Positions 53,243-63,369 of a stretch of 64,000 nucleotides of DNA are shown one piece after another. Numbering within the stretch: position 1 is the first letter of the stretch; each line of letters starts with the position of its first letter. Below the pieces are notes generated by a model. The model worked only from the letters and a program-made list of their open reading frames with translations, made no database searches and had not been told where the DNA came from. The position numbers and the translations under genes are program-made. Source of the stretch: Serratia odorifera (GTDB taxonomy: Bacteria; Pseudomonadota; Gammaproteobacteria; Enterobacterales; Enterobacteriaceae); NCBI RefSeq assembly GCF_900635445.1, contig NZ_LR134117.1, positions 3,658,001 to 3,722,000 of the forward strand, in the 5' to 3' direction.

Positions 53243-54725
53243 TTGACTTTATCAGACTCCATTCCGGCAGCGCAGCAGCGTCATGCCATCCCTCCCGGCG
53301 CGGGCGCGCTGTTTTTTATCCAGATTTTCGCCACGCTCGGATTTGCCGTGCTGTATTCGACCCTGGTGCTGTACGCCACCAAACGATTGGGATTCAGTGA
53401 AAGCAGCGCCAATACCATGATGGGGGTGTTTGGTGCCTTCAATTACGGTCTCCACATGTTCGGCGGCTACCTCGGCGGGCGCTTCCTCAGCAATCGCAAT
53501 CTGTTCGTGCTGGGAATGGTGTTGCAGGTGATTGGCTGCGCGCTGATTGCCGTTGCTGGCGTTGCGGGGCTGTACTGGGGGGCTGGCGATGTTCCTCACC
53601 GGTAGTGGGCTGAATGTTACCTGCATCAATATGATGCTGACGCAAAGATTCCACCCAGAAGACGATCGCCGTGAATCGGCATTCCTGTGGAATTATGCCG
53701 GCATGAATCTTGGGTTTTTCGTCGGGTTCTCGGTTGCCGGCTATTTTCAGTTGACCGAAAATTATCGCGCGCTGTTCCTGTTCGCCACGCTGGGCAATGC
53801 GGCCGCCATTGTGGTGGCCGCTACCCGCTGGCGCATTCTGGCCGATATCAATACTCCGTTGCATGAGGCTACGCCTGGGCAATATCGCCAACGTATGCTG
53901 ATCGGTCTGGTGGTACTGGTTGCCCTGGTGCCGATCATTCGGCTGATGCTGACGCACGCCGAGTTTAGCGGGCACTTTGTCATTGTGCTCGGCCTGCTGA
54001 TTTTTCTGCTGCTGTGCCTGATAACATTGCGCCATTCTCCACGCGATGAGCGTCGCCGTATGCTTGCCTACCTGATTCTGGCGCTGGGTTCGCTGGTATT
54101 CTGGATGCTGTATCAGTTGGCGCCGATGGGGCTGATGCTGTTTTCCGAACACAATATCGATCTGAACGTCTATGGCATGCGGGTGGCACCGCAGTGGATT
54201 CAGAATATCAATACGCTGGTGATTGTCGTTGGCGGGCCGCTGCTGGCCTGGTGGTTCAATCGTCTGCGCGCACGCGGCTGCAGCATTGACATACCCTTGC
54301 AGTTTGCCGCCTCACTATTCTGTATCGGCCTTGGCATGCTGGTTTTGCCTTTGGGCATCAGCATGGCCGGCGGCGATGGCATGGTGGCGTTCAAATGGAT
54401 TGTCATCAGCTATCTATTGCAAAGTATCGGTGAGTTGCTGATTTCGCCGATTGGTTACGCGATGATTGGCAAACTGGCGCCGCCACGTTATCAAGGGATA
54501 ATGATGGGATGCTGGATGATGGTGACCGGCGTAGCGTCGGTGTTGGCGGGATATGTCTCGGGTCTGATGCCGGAAAACAGTGGCAGTACGCCATTACAGA
54601 CCAACCCCGGTTACAGCCACATCTTTGGTTTGCTGGGCTGGGGGGCGGTAGCGATAGCGGTAGTACTGCTGGTATTGATCCCTTTGCTGCGCCGCCTGAT
54701 TCGCCGCGAAGCCAACGCCGCCTAG
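53243..54725 (+). CDS. POT/PTR2-family proton-dependent peptide transporter, one frameshift
   Basis: Proton-coupled importer of di- and tripeptides, about 493 residues. The start is a TTG at 53243 after AGAGG, because no ATG or GTG fits upstream. An extra G in a run of six near 53582 separates GVAGLYWG from LAMFLTGSGLNVTCINMML. Family segments include TLVLYATKRLGFSESSANTM, LWNYAGMNLGFFVGFSVAGY and SIGELLISPIGYAMIGKLAP. The gene is well preserved otherwise. It looks like the DtpA/DtpB branch, but I cannot name the orthologue. Confidence 0.88.
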
Positions 54726-54755
54726 TGTCGCAGTATAGGGGACTGATTGCGTTCT

Positions 54756-54785
54756 ACAGCCCCACTGGTCGGGGCTGTTTTCTTT
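54756..54785 (+). terminator. Terminator after the POT transporter
   Basis: ACAGCCCC / GGGGCTGT forms an 8-bp stem with a 7-nt loop, followed by TTTTC TTTT. Confidence 0.82.
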
Positions 54786-54859
54786 TGTGCGTTTAATCCT
54801 TGCATCTGCCGCCGAATCACGGAAGTCTGGAGCAAAACGAAAACAACGGAGCAACGTCG

Positions 54860-55801
54860 ATGAACATCATTTTCTATCATCCTTTTTTTGACGTGCAGCC
54901 ATGGCTCGACGGCCTGCGGCAACGCCTGCCGCAGGCCAGCATACGTCAATGGCTACCAGGGGACGACCAGCCGGCGGACTATGCGCTGGCGTGGCAACCG
55001 CCATTCGAAATGCTGGCCAACCGGCAGCGTCTGAAGGGGATTTTTGCCCTCGGCGCCGGCGTCGACGCCATCTTGCAGCAGGAGCGGTTACGACCCGGAA
55101 CGCTACCGGCTGGCGTGCCATTGGTGCGTTTGGAAGATACCGGCATGGCACAACAGATGCAGGAGTACGCGTTAAGCTATGTATTGCGCTATTTCCGGCG
55201 TTTCGATGAGTATCAACTGTTGCAGCAGCAAAAACAGTGGCAACCGTTGGCACCGCACCAGCAGGAAAACTTCACCATCGGCATTCTCGGTGCCGGGGTG
55301 TTGGGAAAAAGCGTGGCGCAAAAACTGGTGGAGTTTGGCTTCGAGGTACGTTGCTGGAGCCGCAGCGCCAAGCAGATCCCAGGCGTCACCAGTTTTGCCG
55401 GCGAAGGCCAGCGCGCGGCGTTTCTTGACGGCAGCCGACTGATTATCAATCTGTTGCCCAATACGCCGGAAACCGCCGGCGTGCTTAACCGCGAACTGTT
55501 CGCCCATCTCCTTCCGGGCGCCTATCTGATCAACCTGGCGCGTGGCGCGCATTTGGTGGAGGACGATCTGCTGGCGGCGCTGGAGCAGGGGCAGATTGCC
55601 GCAGCGACGCTGGACGTTTTTGCCCGTGAACCGTTGCCGGCTGAACATCCGTTCTGGTGTCATCCGCGTGTCACCATAACCCCGCATATTGCTGCGATTA
55701 CCTTGCCGCAGCAGGCGATGGACATGATCGCAACCAATATTCAGGCGATAGAGGCCGGGCGGACGCCGAGCGGAGTGGTGGACCTGGCCCGCGGCTATTA
55801 A
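54860..55801 (+). CDS. ghrA: Glyoxylate/hydroxypyruvate reductase A
   Basis: A 313-residue NADPH-dependent 2-hydroxyacid dehydrogenase. The Rossmann motif is GILGAGVLGKSVAQKLVEFG. The catalytic Arg is in INLARGAHLVEDDLLAALEQ, Glu in VFAREPLPAEHPFW, and His in ITPHIAAITLP. The ATG at 54860 matches the E. coli start MDIIFYHPTFD-like. ycdX and ycdY follow as in E. coli. Confidence 0.95.
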   Translation: MNIIFYHPFFDVQPWLDGLRQRLPQASIRQWLPGDDQPADYALAWQPPFEMLANRQRLKGIFALGAGVDAILQQERLRPGTLPAGVPLVRLEDTGMAQQMQEYALSYVLRYFRRFDEYQLLQQQKQWQPLAPHQQENFTIGILGAGVLGKSVAQKLVEFGFEVRCWSRSAKQIPGVTSFAGEGQRAAFLDGSRLIINLLPNTPETAGVLNRELFAHLLPGAYLINLARGAHLVEDDLLAALEQGQIAAATLDVFAREPLPAEHPFWCHPRVTITPHIAAITLPQQAMDMIATNIQAIEAGRTPSGVVDLARGY

Positions 55802-55891
55802 TGCCAGCAGATGGCCGGCGTAAGCTGCTATGCTAAACAGAGACTGAGCCTGTGGCTGGTGGCAAGCACAGGCAATCAAGAAGGAGAACCA

Positions 55892-56629
55892 ATGTATCCC
55901 GTTGATCTACATATGCATACCGTCGCCAGTACCCACGCCTACAGCACGTTGCATGATTATATTGCCGAAGCCAGGCAGAAAGGCATCAAACTGTTCGCCA
56001 TTACCGATCACGGACCGGATATGGCCGATGCGCCACATTATTGGCACTTTATGAATATGCACGTATGGCCGCGCCTGGTTGACGGTGTCGGTATCCTGCG
56101 CGGTATTGAGGCCAATATCAAAAACCGCGATGGCGACATTGATTGTACCGGTCCGATGCTCACGGCCATTGACGTAATCATTGCCGGCTTCCACGAACCG
56201 GTATTCGCGCCGCAGGATCAGGCAACGCACACCCAGGCGATGATTGCCGCCATGGCGCAGGGGGATGTGCATATCATCAGCCATCCGGGAAACCCGCGTT
56301 ATCCGATTGACATTGCCGAGGTGGCTGCCGCGGCGGCACGCTATAACGTCGCATTGGAGTTGAATAACTCCTCGTTTACCCACTCTCGAAAAGGTAGCGA
56401 AGCCAATTGTCGGCGTATCGCCGCTGCGGTACGTGACGCCGGCGGCTGGCTGGCGTTGGGCTCCGATTCGCACATTGCCATGTCGCTGGGCAACTTCGAG
56501 CATTGTGAGCGCATCCTTGCCGAGGTGGAATTCCCACAGGAACGCATTCTGAACGTCAGTCCACGACGTCTGTTGAATTTTCTTGAGCAGCGTGGCAAGC
56601 CGGCGATTGCGGAATTGGCGGATTTGTGA
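55892..56629 (+). CDS. ycdX: PHP-domain phosphatase YcdX
   Basis: A 245-residue metal-dependent phosphatase (PHP superfamily). Metal ligands appear in VDLHMHTVASTHAYS, AITDHGPDMADAPHYW, GIEANIKN, AGFHEPVF, IISHPGNPRY and LGSDSHIAMSLG. An AAGGAGA ribosome site lies just before the ATG at 55892. In E. coli YcdX affects swarming motility and is helped by YcdY, encoded next. Confidence 0.95.
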   Translation: MYPVDLHMHTVASTHAYSTLHDYIAEARQKGIKLFAITDHGPDMADAPHYWHFMNMHVWPRLVDGVGILRGIEANIKNRDGDIDCTGPMLTAIDVIIAGFHEPVFAPQDQATHTQAMIAAMAQGDVHIISHPGNPRYPIDIAEVAAAAARYNVALELNNSSFTHSRKGSEANCRRIAAAVRDAGGWLALGSDSHIAMSLGNFEHCERILAEVEFPQERILNVSPRRLLNFLEQRGKPAIAELADL

Positions 56630-56671
56630 CATCGTCACGGCAAAATTTACCGTTTTGCATAAGGTTTAATC

Positions 56672-57250
56672 ATGAATGAGTTTTCCATCGTCTGTCGCGT
56701 GTTGGGTACGCTGTTTTACCGCCAACCACAAGATCCGTTGCTGGTGCCGCTGTTTGCGCTGATTCAGGAGGGGAAGCTGCAACAGCATTGGCCGCTTGAA
56801 CAAGATGAGCTGCTGACGCGTTTGCAGCAGGGCTGCGAGCCGCATTTGCTGGCCGCCGATTTTAATGCGCTGTTCGTGGGTAACGAATGCAGCGTATCGC
56901 CGTTCCGCTCGACCTATGTCGAAGGTGCGACAGAAAGTGACGTTCGGGCGTTTCTGCAACAGCGTGGCATGCCGCTGAGTGACGCACCGGCCGATCACTT
57001 CGGTTCTTTATTGTTGGCGGCCTCATGGCTGGAAGACCAGTCGCAGGAAGATGAAGCGCAGGCGCAGATTACGTTGTTTGATGAGTATCTGTTGCCGTGG
57101 TGTGGTCGTTTTCTTGGCAAGGTGGAGGCACATGCTACCAGCGGTTTTTATCGTACCCTGGCGCTGATTACACGTGATGCCTTACAGGCTATGCGTGACG
57201 AATTGGCGGAATATGAAGACAGCGATGATGACGCGCAAGACGAACAGTAA
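56672..57250 (+). CDS. ycdY: TorD-family chaperone YcdY
   Basis: A 192-residue all-helical chaperone of the TorD/DmsD group. The segment LFVGNECSVSPFRSTYVEGA is characteristic. It is thought to help the metal loading of YcdX, whose gene ends 43 bases upstream. The tail is very acidic (YEDSDDDAQDEQ). A weak GC hairpin follows the stop. Confidence 0.93.
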   Translation: MNEFSIVCRVLGTLFYRQPQDPLLVPLFALIQEGKLQQHWPLEQDELLTRLQQGCEPHLLAADFNALFVGNECSVSPFRSTYVEGATESDVRAFLQQRGMPLSDAPADHFGSLLLAASWLEDQSQEDEAQAQITLFDEYLLPWCGRFLGKVEAHATSGFYRTLALITRDALQAMRDELAEYEDSDDDAQDEQ

Positions 57251-57288
57251 AGGGTAAAAGGCGCAGCCTGTGCTGCGCCAACGGTGGA

Positions 57289-57852
57289 TTAGTCGGTAAA
57301 GGGAATGACCAATTGCCCTGGTTTAACTTCCAGCCCTTTCGCCAGTTTGCGCGCCATGGCTTCCGTTTTGCTGTTTTCCGGGTTCAACACGTAGGCCGGT
57401 TTCTGATCGAAATAGCTCTTCAGCGACTGATTCAGGTAAGGCGTTAACGCCTTCATTACCGTGTCCATTTTCTCGGGCTGAATTTTATAATCCGTCAGCT
57501 CCATATCCTTGAGGAAAATCGCGCCTTTCTCGCGGTCATATACCGGCTGCGCCTTTAGCGTCAGCTGCATGTCGGCTTTTTGCGGACCGAGGATGGAGGT
57601 GATATCGACTTTGGCATTACCGGTCAGCGTCACCTTGCCCGGCTCGCTGCGGCCAATCTGGCTCTGTAGCTGGGTGAGTACGATATGCGCATCCACCAGT
57701 CCTGGTACGCCAAGCTGCTTCTGGTAATCATTATGTTTTTGCAGGTAATCGTTCACTTCCTGCTCGCTGAGCGTGTATTGCGTCAGTTGATTGCAGCCGG
57801 CAATCACGCCGGCGAACACCAGGGCGGCGACGCCCATAAAAATTTTTTTCAT
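57289..57852 (-). CDS. yceB: Lipoprotein YceB
   Basis: A 187-residue lipoprotein. The signal MKKIFMGVAALVFAGVIAG ends in the lipobox IAGC with Cys20. The DUF1439-type mature part starts NQLTQYTLSEQEVNDYLQKH and has a lipid-binding-like beta fold by family. The ATG at 57852 is chosen over an upstream ATG because it begins the signal. Function is not established; it converges on ycdY. Confidence 0.94.
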   Translation of the reverse strand: MKKIFMGVAALVFAGVIAGCNQLTQYTLSEQEVNDYLQKHNDYQKQLGVPGLVDAHIVLTQLQSQIGRSEPGKVTLTGNAKVDITSILGPQKADMQLTLKAQPVYDREKGAIFLKDMELTDYKIQPEKMDTVMKALTPYLNQSLKSYFDQKPAYVLNPENSKTEAMARKLAKGLEVKPGQLVIPFTD

Positions 57853-58006
57853 ACATGCCTCATAATACCGCCAACGGAACAACGGCAGTCAATCGATTGA
57901 TTTTCATTATAAACATTCAGCTGCATTGAACCCAAGGTTTAAACGCGATGCGCAACGATAGTGCGTGTGAAACGCGAAACCGCCTATCGGATAACGCTGA
58001 AACTGT

Positions 58007-59649
58007 TCAGCGGCGCAGACGCAGTAGCAGTAACACCACCCCGGCGAGACACAGTAGCCCGCCGAGCGTGGGGAACAGCGGCAGTCCCCACAGGCGTAAG
58101 GTCGACTGCATCAGATACGGCGCCAGCCCAAGCGCGAACGCGGCGGTGACAATGGCAATCGCCAGAGTGACCGCCGCGCGTTCTAATGACTTGCTGAGAT
58201 CGCCAATATTATTAACGCTGATATCAGCGCCGATTCGCCCGTGTTTTAACCGTTTCAGCAACAGCCGAACGGTTTGCGGCAGTTCGTCGCCGGCATCCAG
58301 CGCCTCCGCACCCAGCGCCAGCATACGTTCGCGCAACGCCTCCGGCGTATGGCGTTGCAGCATCACCTGCTGCAGCATCGGTTTTAGCGTGGCGATGATA
58401 TCGAATTGCGGATCCAGTCGATGCAATACGCCATCGGCGGTGATCAATGCCTTGAACAGCAACACCAGATCCGGCGGTAACGCCAACTGATGCTCACGCG
58501 CCATAACCAGTAAATCGGTTAACGCCTTTCCCAGCGTTAGCGTGGCAGAGGCCTGCTTGTCGAGAAAGTTCTGTGCAGCCAGCTCCAGATCCAGCACATC
58601 AAGCTGATGCCCGTCTGACCAGGCGATCAGCGTATTAACGATGCCGTCGCTTTGCCGCTCGGCAATGGCCTGTAATACCCGCAGTAGCTGATTACGCCGC
58701 CGCTGGGAAAGTTGCCCGACCATGCCGAAATCGATAAAACCAACGCGGTTATCGCTGAGCGCCATCACGTTGCCGGGATGGGGATCGGCGTGATAGACGC
58801 GGTGTTCCAGCACCATACGCATAAATGCCTGCGCGCCACGCTGTGCCAACAGCGGGCCGTCGAAACCGGCATGGGCCAGTTGCTGCGGGTTTTCCGGCGC
58901 GACGCCGGGTAAAAATTCCTGAACCAATAGCCGTTTAGACGACCACTGCCAGTAAATTCGGGTACCACCACCTCGGGGTGTGCGGCAAACTGTTGCGCGA
59001 CCCGATCGCAATTATTGCCTTCGTGCGTCAGATCCAGTTCATGACTCAGGGCGGTTGCCAGTGCGCGTATCATCTGGCGTGGCCGATAGCGAGCCAGCGC
59101 CGGGCTTTGCTGTTCCACCACCTCAGCCAGGTAGGCCAGCAAGCGCAAATCGGCTTGAATAGTCTTCGCCAGCCCTGGGCGTAACACCTTGACCACCACC
59201 GCTTCGCCGCTGTGCAGCCGGGCGCGGTAAATCTGCGCCATCGACGCGGCGGCCAGCGGCTGGGTGTCAAATTCGGCAAACACCTGCTGCGGGTCGGCGC
59301 CCAGATCGGCGCGTATCTGGCCTTCCAACGCCTCCCAGGGCAGCACCGCCGCCTGGCTGTGCAGCCGGTCAAGTTCATCGGTCCAGTTTTGCTCAAGCAG
59401 GTCGGAGCGGGTCGCCAGGATCTGACCGAATTTGACGAAGGTAGGCCCCAGCGCTTCCAGTGCGGCACGCAGGCGCTCGGGCAGCGACTGCTGGCTACCG
59501 TCATCGCGACGGTTGCCGACTGCCGCGCCCAACAGGCTATTGAGCCCCAGCAGACTTACCACATCCTGCAAGCCGTAGCGGATAAGTACCGCCGAAATCT
59601 CTGCCAGTCGAGCGCGATCGCGCGCGGTAACCAACACCATTTTCAACAT
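58007..59649 (-). CDS. ABC1/AarF/UbiB-family kinase-like protein, one frameshift
   Basis: A protein-kinase-like family linked to ubiquinone metabolism. The A-rich loop segment LGPTFVKFGQILATRSDLLE, ATP-site Lys VVVKVLRPGL, catalytic YHADPHPGNVMALSDNRVGF and FIDFGMVGQLSQRRRNQLL are all present, with two C-terminal membrane helices. A base is missing near 58940 (PE then IYWQWSSKRLLVQEFLPG). The corrected length is about 547 residues. It is not in the ubi operon, so it is a UbiB paralogue and not UbiB itself by position. Confidence 0.88.
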
Positions 59650-59680
59650 TTGCGCGCTACTCCATTATCGCGAATGGCGG

Positions 59681-60328
59681 TCAGTTTTCCATGTCCAGCA
59701 ACAGCGGAACGTCGCTGCGGGCGGCCATGCGGTTACGGTACGCTTCGACGTTGTCTGGCAGCGATACGCCAGCGACGATCGACAGCGAGCGCAACAGCGG
59801 GAACAGGTGAATATCGTCTTCCGACAGTTGGCCATTTACCGCATCAGGCGCAACGATCAGCGGCGACAGGGTTTGCAGATCGCGTTCCAGGCGGCGGATC
59901 AGGTCGGCGCTGTTGGCCAGGTGGGCGCTAAAGTCGCCGATCGCCGCCTGTTTCTTATGCGTGAAGTATTCGCGGGCGCTGTCGGTGGCAAACTCTTCAA
60001 AATCCGCCTGGGCAAAGCGTGGCAGCAGCAGCTCGGCGCTGTAGTCGGCAACCTGTTGCAACCATTCGCCAATCGCCGGGTTGGTTTTTCCGCTCAGCAA
60101 CGGCTGCCCGTCAAATTGATCGACGTAGTGCACGATATCCATGCTCTCCGGTAGATAACTGCCATCATCTTTTTGCAGAATCGGCGCCATCTTTTTGCCA
60201 ATCATATTGGTGGGTGTCAGCTCGTCGTCGTTGAGTAGCGTGATCAAGCGTACCGGCAGGTTTTTCAGGCCGAATATCATGCGCGCCTTTACGCAGAATG
60301 GGCAATGGTCATAAATAAACAGTTTCAT
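59681..60328 (-). CDS. grxB: Glutaredoxin 2
   Basis: A 215-residue GST-fold glutaredoxin, the E. coli length. The active site CPFC spans residues 9-12 (MKLFIYDHCPFCVKARMIFG). The thioredoxin-like domain is followed by an all-helical domain ending RNRMAARSDVPLLLDMEN. The start at 60328 is chosen over an upstream ATG for this reason. It reduces disulphides with glutathione in the cytoplasm. Confidence 0.97.
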   Translation of the reverse strand: MKLFIYDHCPFCVKARMIFGLKNLPVRLITLLNDDELTPTNMIGKKMAPILQKDDGSYLPESMDIVHYVDQFDGQPLLSGKTNPAIGEWLQQVADYSAELLLPRFAQADFEEFATDSAREYFTHKKQAAIGDFSAHLANSADLIRRLERDLQTLSPLIVAPDAVNGQLSEDDIHLFPLLRSLSIVAGVSLPDNVEAYRNRMAARSDVPLLLDMEN

Positions 60329-60454
60329 GCTTGCTCCCGGTTCTCTGGTTTTACTGCAATAGTTATCACAGCATACTGAGACTGTCGCACGAGATTCTTG
60401 TTGCAAGGTGCGTAATGTGACCTGGCCCGCGTAGAAAACCCGGGCCGTCAGCGA

Positions 60455-60700
60455 TTATTTTTTGGCTGGAACGGCATTCAGCACTTCAATCAAGTGCAGG
60501 CGGGCCTGCTCCAAATCGATCTTGTCGCGTTCGCTGCTGGCGCTGACCAGCTGTAGCTGCTTGATCACCTCGCTTTTCAACGGCGGATCCGCGGCGAGGA
60601 TGTGTGCCAGCGTTTTTTCTATCAGCGTAGATCGCGCATAAATCATGCGTAGGTTCAGAACCATGTGTTCTAACAATTGCGGTAAGTTAGTTTCGGACAT
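60455..60700 (-). CDS. Hypothetical small helical protein (81 aa)
   Basis: I do not recognise a named family. The protein is predicted to be all-helical (LPQLLEHMVLNLRMIYARST, AHILAADPPLKSEVIKQLQL, EQARLHLIEVLNAVPAKK) without signal or membrane segments. In E. coli the interval between grxB and rimJ holds mdtH; here mdtH is absent and this gene takes its place. Codon use looks like the neighbours, so I treat it as a real gene. Confidence 0.7.
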   Translation of the reverse strand: MSETNLPQLLEHMVLNLRMIYARSTLIEKTLAHILAADPPLKSEVIKQLQLVSASSERDKIDLEQARLHLIEVLNAVPAKK

Positions 60701-61093
60701 GCCAACGACTCCTGGGTCATATTTTTACTATCAGAATAGCAGCTATGGTAAATTCGGCAGATTTTCTGGTGACTTAGCACCCGGCAGGGCATGAAATGAT
60801 TAAAAGTGCCGCTCTGATAATGGCATTTTCTGCCGGCGGCAGCGGCAGAATAACTTGCGCTGACCGACAAAAACGGCGGAAATCGGCGTAAAGCGCCAAA
60901 AAACCGCGTGAACGGTTATTTACTGAGCGGGCGAGATTTTACCTATGGGGCAGGCTAAGGTTATATTAATCAAGGGCAAGTGCGGTTCTGCGCCGGCCAA
61001 TGAAAATAGCGCGAGCAACAATTCTGGATATTGGCATTCGCATGCGCGCCCATCAACACTCTTATCAGAACCGTCCTGACCGCGGGGGAAATG
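60701..61093. promoter_or_regulatory. Divergent region between the 81-aa gene and rimJ
   Basis: About 390 bases without a supported gene. Promoters for both divergent genes should be here. GC-rich short inverted repeats (CTGCCGGCGGCAG near 60830) are visible but of unknown role. Confidence 0.4.
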
Positions 61094-61679
61094 ATGTTCG
61101 GCTATCGCTCTGCATCACCAAAAGTACGTCTTACCACCGACCGGCTGGTTGTCCGCCTGGTTCATGAACGCGATGCCTACCGGTTGGCGGAGTATTACGC
61201 CGAAAACCGCGCGTTTCTAAAACCGTGGGAACCGGTACGCGACGACAGCCATTGCTATCCTTCCGGCTGGCAGGCGCGTCTTGGCATGATCACCGAAATG
61301 CAAAAGCAGGGCAGCGCCTACTATTTCATCCTGCTCGATCCGGATGAAAACCGAGGTGCGCGGCGTGGCGAATTTCAGCAATGTGCTGCGCGGCTCGTTT
61401 CACGCCTGTTTCCTCGGCTATTCGCTCGGGGAAAAATGGCAGGGGCAAGGGCTGATGCATGAAGCATTGCAGACGGCGATCCGCTATATGCTGCGCCAGC
61501 AACGCATGCATCGCATCATGGCCAACTATATGCCGCACAACCACCGCAGCGGCGCATTGCTCACCCGGCTCGGTTTCGAACGTGAAGGCTATGCCAAGGA
61601 TTATCTGCTGATCGATGGGCAGTGGCAGGATCACGTGTTGACCGCATTGACCAACAAAGAATGGCTACCGCCACGCTGA
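61094..61679 (+). CDS. rimJ: Ribosomal protein S5 alanine N-acetyltransferase, one frameshift
   Basis: A GNAT enzyme that acetylates the N terminus of ribosomal protein S5. The start MFGYRSASPKVRLTTDRLVV is at 61094, the E. coli-like start; the ATG directly before it is an alternative. An extra A near 61345 separates FILLDPDE from TEVRGVANFSNVLRGSFHAC. Removing it gives 194 residues, the E. coli length. The acetyl-CoA loop is in SLGEKWQGQGLMHEALQTAI. Confidence 0.95.
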
Positions 61680-61688
61680 GGCCAGAAA

Positions 61689-62333
61689 ATGAAATATCAA
61701 TTAAGCGCCAAAGAAGCCCGGGTTATTGGTTGTCTGCTGGAAAAGCAGGTCACCACCCCGGATCAATATCCACTGTCTCTCAATGCCATCACGCTGGCCT
61801 GCAATCAAAAAACCAATCGCGATCCGGTGATGGATCTGACTGAAAGCGAAGTCCAGCAACTGCTCGATCTGCTGGTAAAACGGTATTTTTTACGTACGCA
61901 AAATGGCTTTGGCAATCGGGTCGTCAAATACGAACAGCGTTTCTGCAATTCGGAGTTCGGCCAGCTTAAACTGTCCCCGGCCGAGGTGGCGGTGGTGGCC
62001 ACACTGCTATTGCGCGGAGCGCAAACGCCGGGCGAATTGCGGACCCGAACCGCGCGCATGCACGATTTCAGCGACGTCGGCGAGGTTGAACAGCTGTTAC
62101 AGCAGTTGACGAGCCGTGAAGACGGGCCGTTGGTGGTGCGGTTGGCACGTGAGCCGGGCAAGCGCGAAAGCCGTTTTATGCACCTGTTCAGCGGCGAGAT
62201 TACACCGGTCGAGGAGGTGCAGGAAAGCGTGGATGACAGCATGCTGGGCGAACGGGTCGCGGCACTGGAAGAACAGGTGGCGCTGTTGAAACAGCAACTG
62301 CAACAACTGATGGCGCGGAGCGAAAATGAGTAA
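61689..62333 (+). CDS. yceH: YceH family protein (DUF480)
   Basis: A 214-residue protein with two tandem winged-helix-like domains (SAKEARVIGCLLEKQVTTPD and SPAEVAVVATLLLRGAQTPG) and a C-terminal coiled coil (GERVAALEEQVALLKQQLQQ). Function not established. Its end overlaps the mviM start by eight bases, and rimJ ends nine bases upstream, so rimJ-yceH-mviM are likely one operon, as in E. coli. Confidence 0.95.
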   Translation: MKYQLSAKEARVIGCLLEKQVTTPDQYPLSLNAITLACNQKTNRDPVMDLTESEVQQLLDLLVKRYFLRTQNGFGNRVVKYEQRFCNSEFGQLKLSPAEVAVVATLLLRGAQTPGELRTRTARMHDFSDVGEVEQLLQQLTSREDGPLVVRLAREPGKRESRFMHLFSGEITPVEEVQESVDDSMLGERVAALEEQVALLKQQLQQLMARSENE

Positions 62334-63246
62334 ATTGCGTATTGGCATGGTCGGGCTGGGTGGGATCGCGCAAAAGGCCTATTTGCCGATCCTGAGCCAG
62401 GCGGCGGAATGGCAGCTGGTGGGCGGTTTTTCACCCAATCAGCAGAAAGCGCAGACGGTATGCGACAGCTATCGCATGCGTTGCTTTTCACGCCTGGATG
62501 CGCTGGCCGAACAGTGTGATGCGGTGTTTGTTCATAGCAGCACCGCCAGCCATTTTGCCGTGGTGCAACAGCTGTTGCAGCAGGGGGTACACGTTTATGT
62601 TGATAAGCCGTTGGCAGAAACGGTGGCGCAAGGTGAACAGCTGATCGAACTTGCCCAGGCGCGTGGCAAGACGCTGATGGTGGGTTTTAACCGCCGTTTC
62701 GCCCCGTTGTATCGCCAGTTGAAACAACAAATGCAGCAGCCGACCTCGCTGCGCATGGATAAACACCGCAGCGACAGCGTTGGGCCGCAGGATATGCGCT
62801 TTACCCTGCTGGACGACTATTTGCACGTGGTTGACACCGCGCTCTGGCTGGGCGGCGAACAGGCGGTATTGCAAAGCGGCCATTTGCAGGCCACCGCCGC
62901 CGGCGAAATGCTGTACGCCGAGCACCACTTCCAGTGTGGTGAGATGTTGATCACCACCAGTATGCACCGCCGGGCGGGCAGCCAGCGCGAAAGCGTACAG
63001 GCGGTAACCGACGGTGCGTGCTATCAGTTGCATGATATGCGTCAGTGGCTGCGAGAAGACGCCCGTGGCATCGTCGAGCAGCCGGTGCCGGGCTGGCAGT
63101 CCACCCTGGCGCAACGCGGCTTTGACGGTGCGGTGCGTCACTTTATCGAGGCGGTAGGCAACCAGAGCGTGCCGGAAACTGCCGGCGAGCAGGGGATCCG
63201 TGCCCAACGCGTTATCGAGCGCCTGCTGCGCGACGCGGCGGCGTAA
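62326..63246 (+). CDS. mviM: Gfo/Idh/MocA-family oxidoreductase MviM (YceM)
   Basis: A 306-residue NAD(P)-dependent oxidoreductase. The Rossmann motif is RIGMVGLGGIAQKAYLPILS. The conserved substrate-side Lys is in VHVYVDKPLAETV, with VGFNRRFAPLYRQLKQQM following. The substrate is unknown. It precedes murJ (mviN), with a terminator hairpin between them. Confidence 0.95.
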   Translation: MSKLRIGMVGLGGIAQKAYLPILSQAAEWQLVGGFSPNQQKAQTVCDSYRMRCFSRLDALAEQCDAVFVHSSTASHFAVVQQLLQQGVHVYVDKPLAETVAQGEQLIELAQARGKTLMVGFNRRFAPLYRQLKQQMQQPTSLRMDKHRSDSVGPQDMRFTLLDDYLHVVDTALWLGGEQAVLQSGHLQATAAGEMLYAEHHFQCGEMLITTSMHRRAGSQRESVQAVTDGACYQLHDMRQWLREDARGIVEQPVPGWQSTLAQRGFDGAVRHFIEAVGNQSVPETAGEQGIRAQRVIERLLRDAAA

Positions 63247-63318
63247 GGTAATCCCATGTAACAGTTGGCGGTAGCTATTCTTTGATGGATGCGTAAACTG
63301 AAGCCACTTTATTGACAC

Positions 63319-63350
63319 CAACGCCTGCTGCCGCAGGCGTTGATATTTTA
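63319..63350 (+). terminator. Hairpin between mviM and murJ
   Basis: CAACGCCTGC / GCAGGCGTTG forms a 10-bp stem with a 4-nt loop, then ATATTTTA. Strong stem, weak T tract; it sits 20 bases before the murJ start region. Confidence 0.7.
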
Positions 63351-63369
63351 CGGTATTATTCAAAACCAC

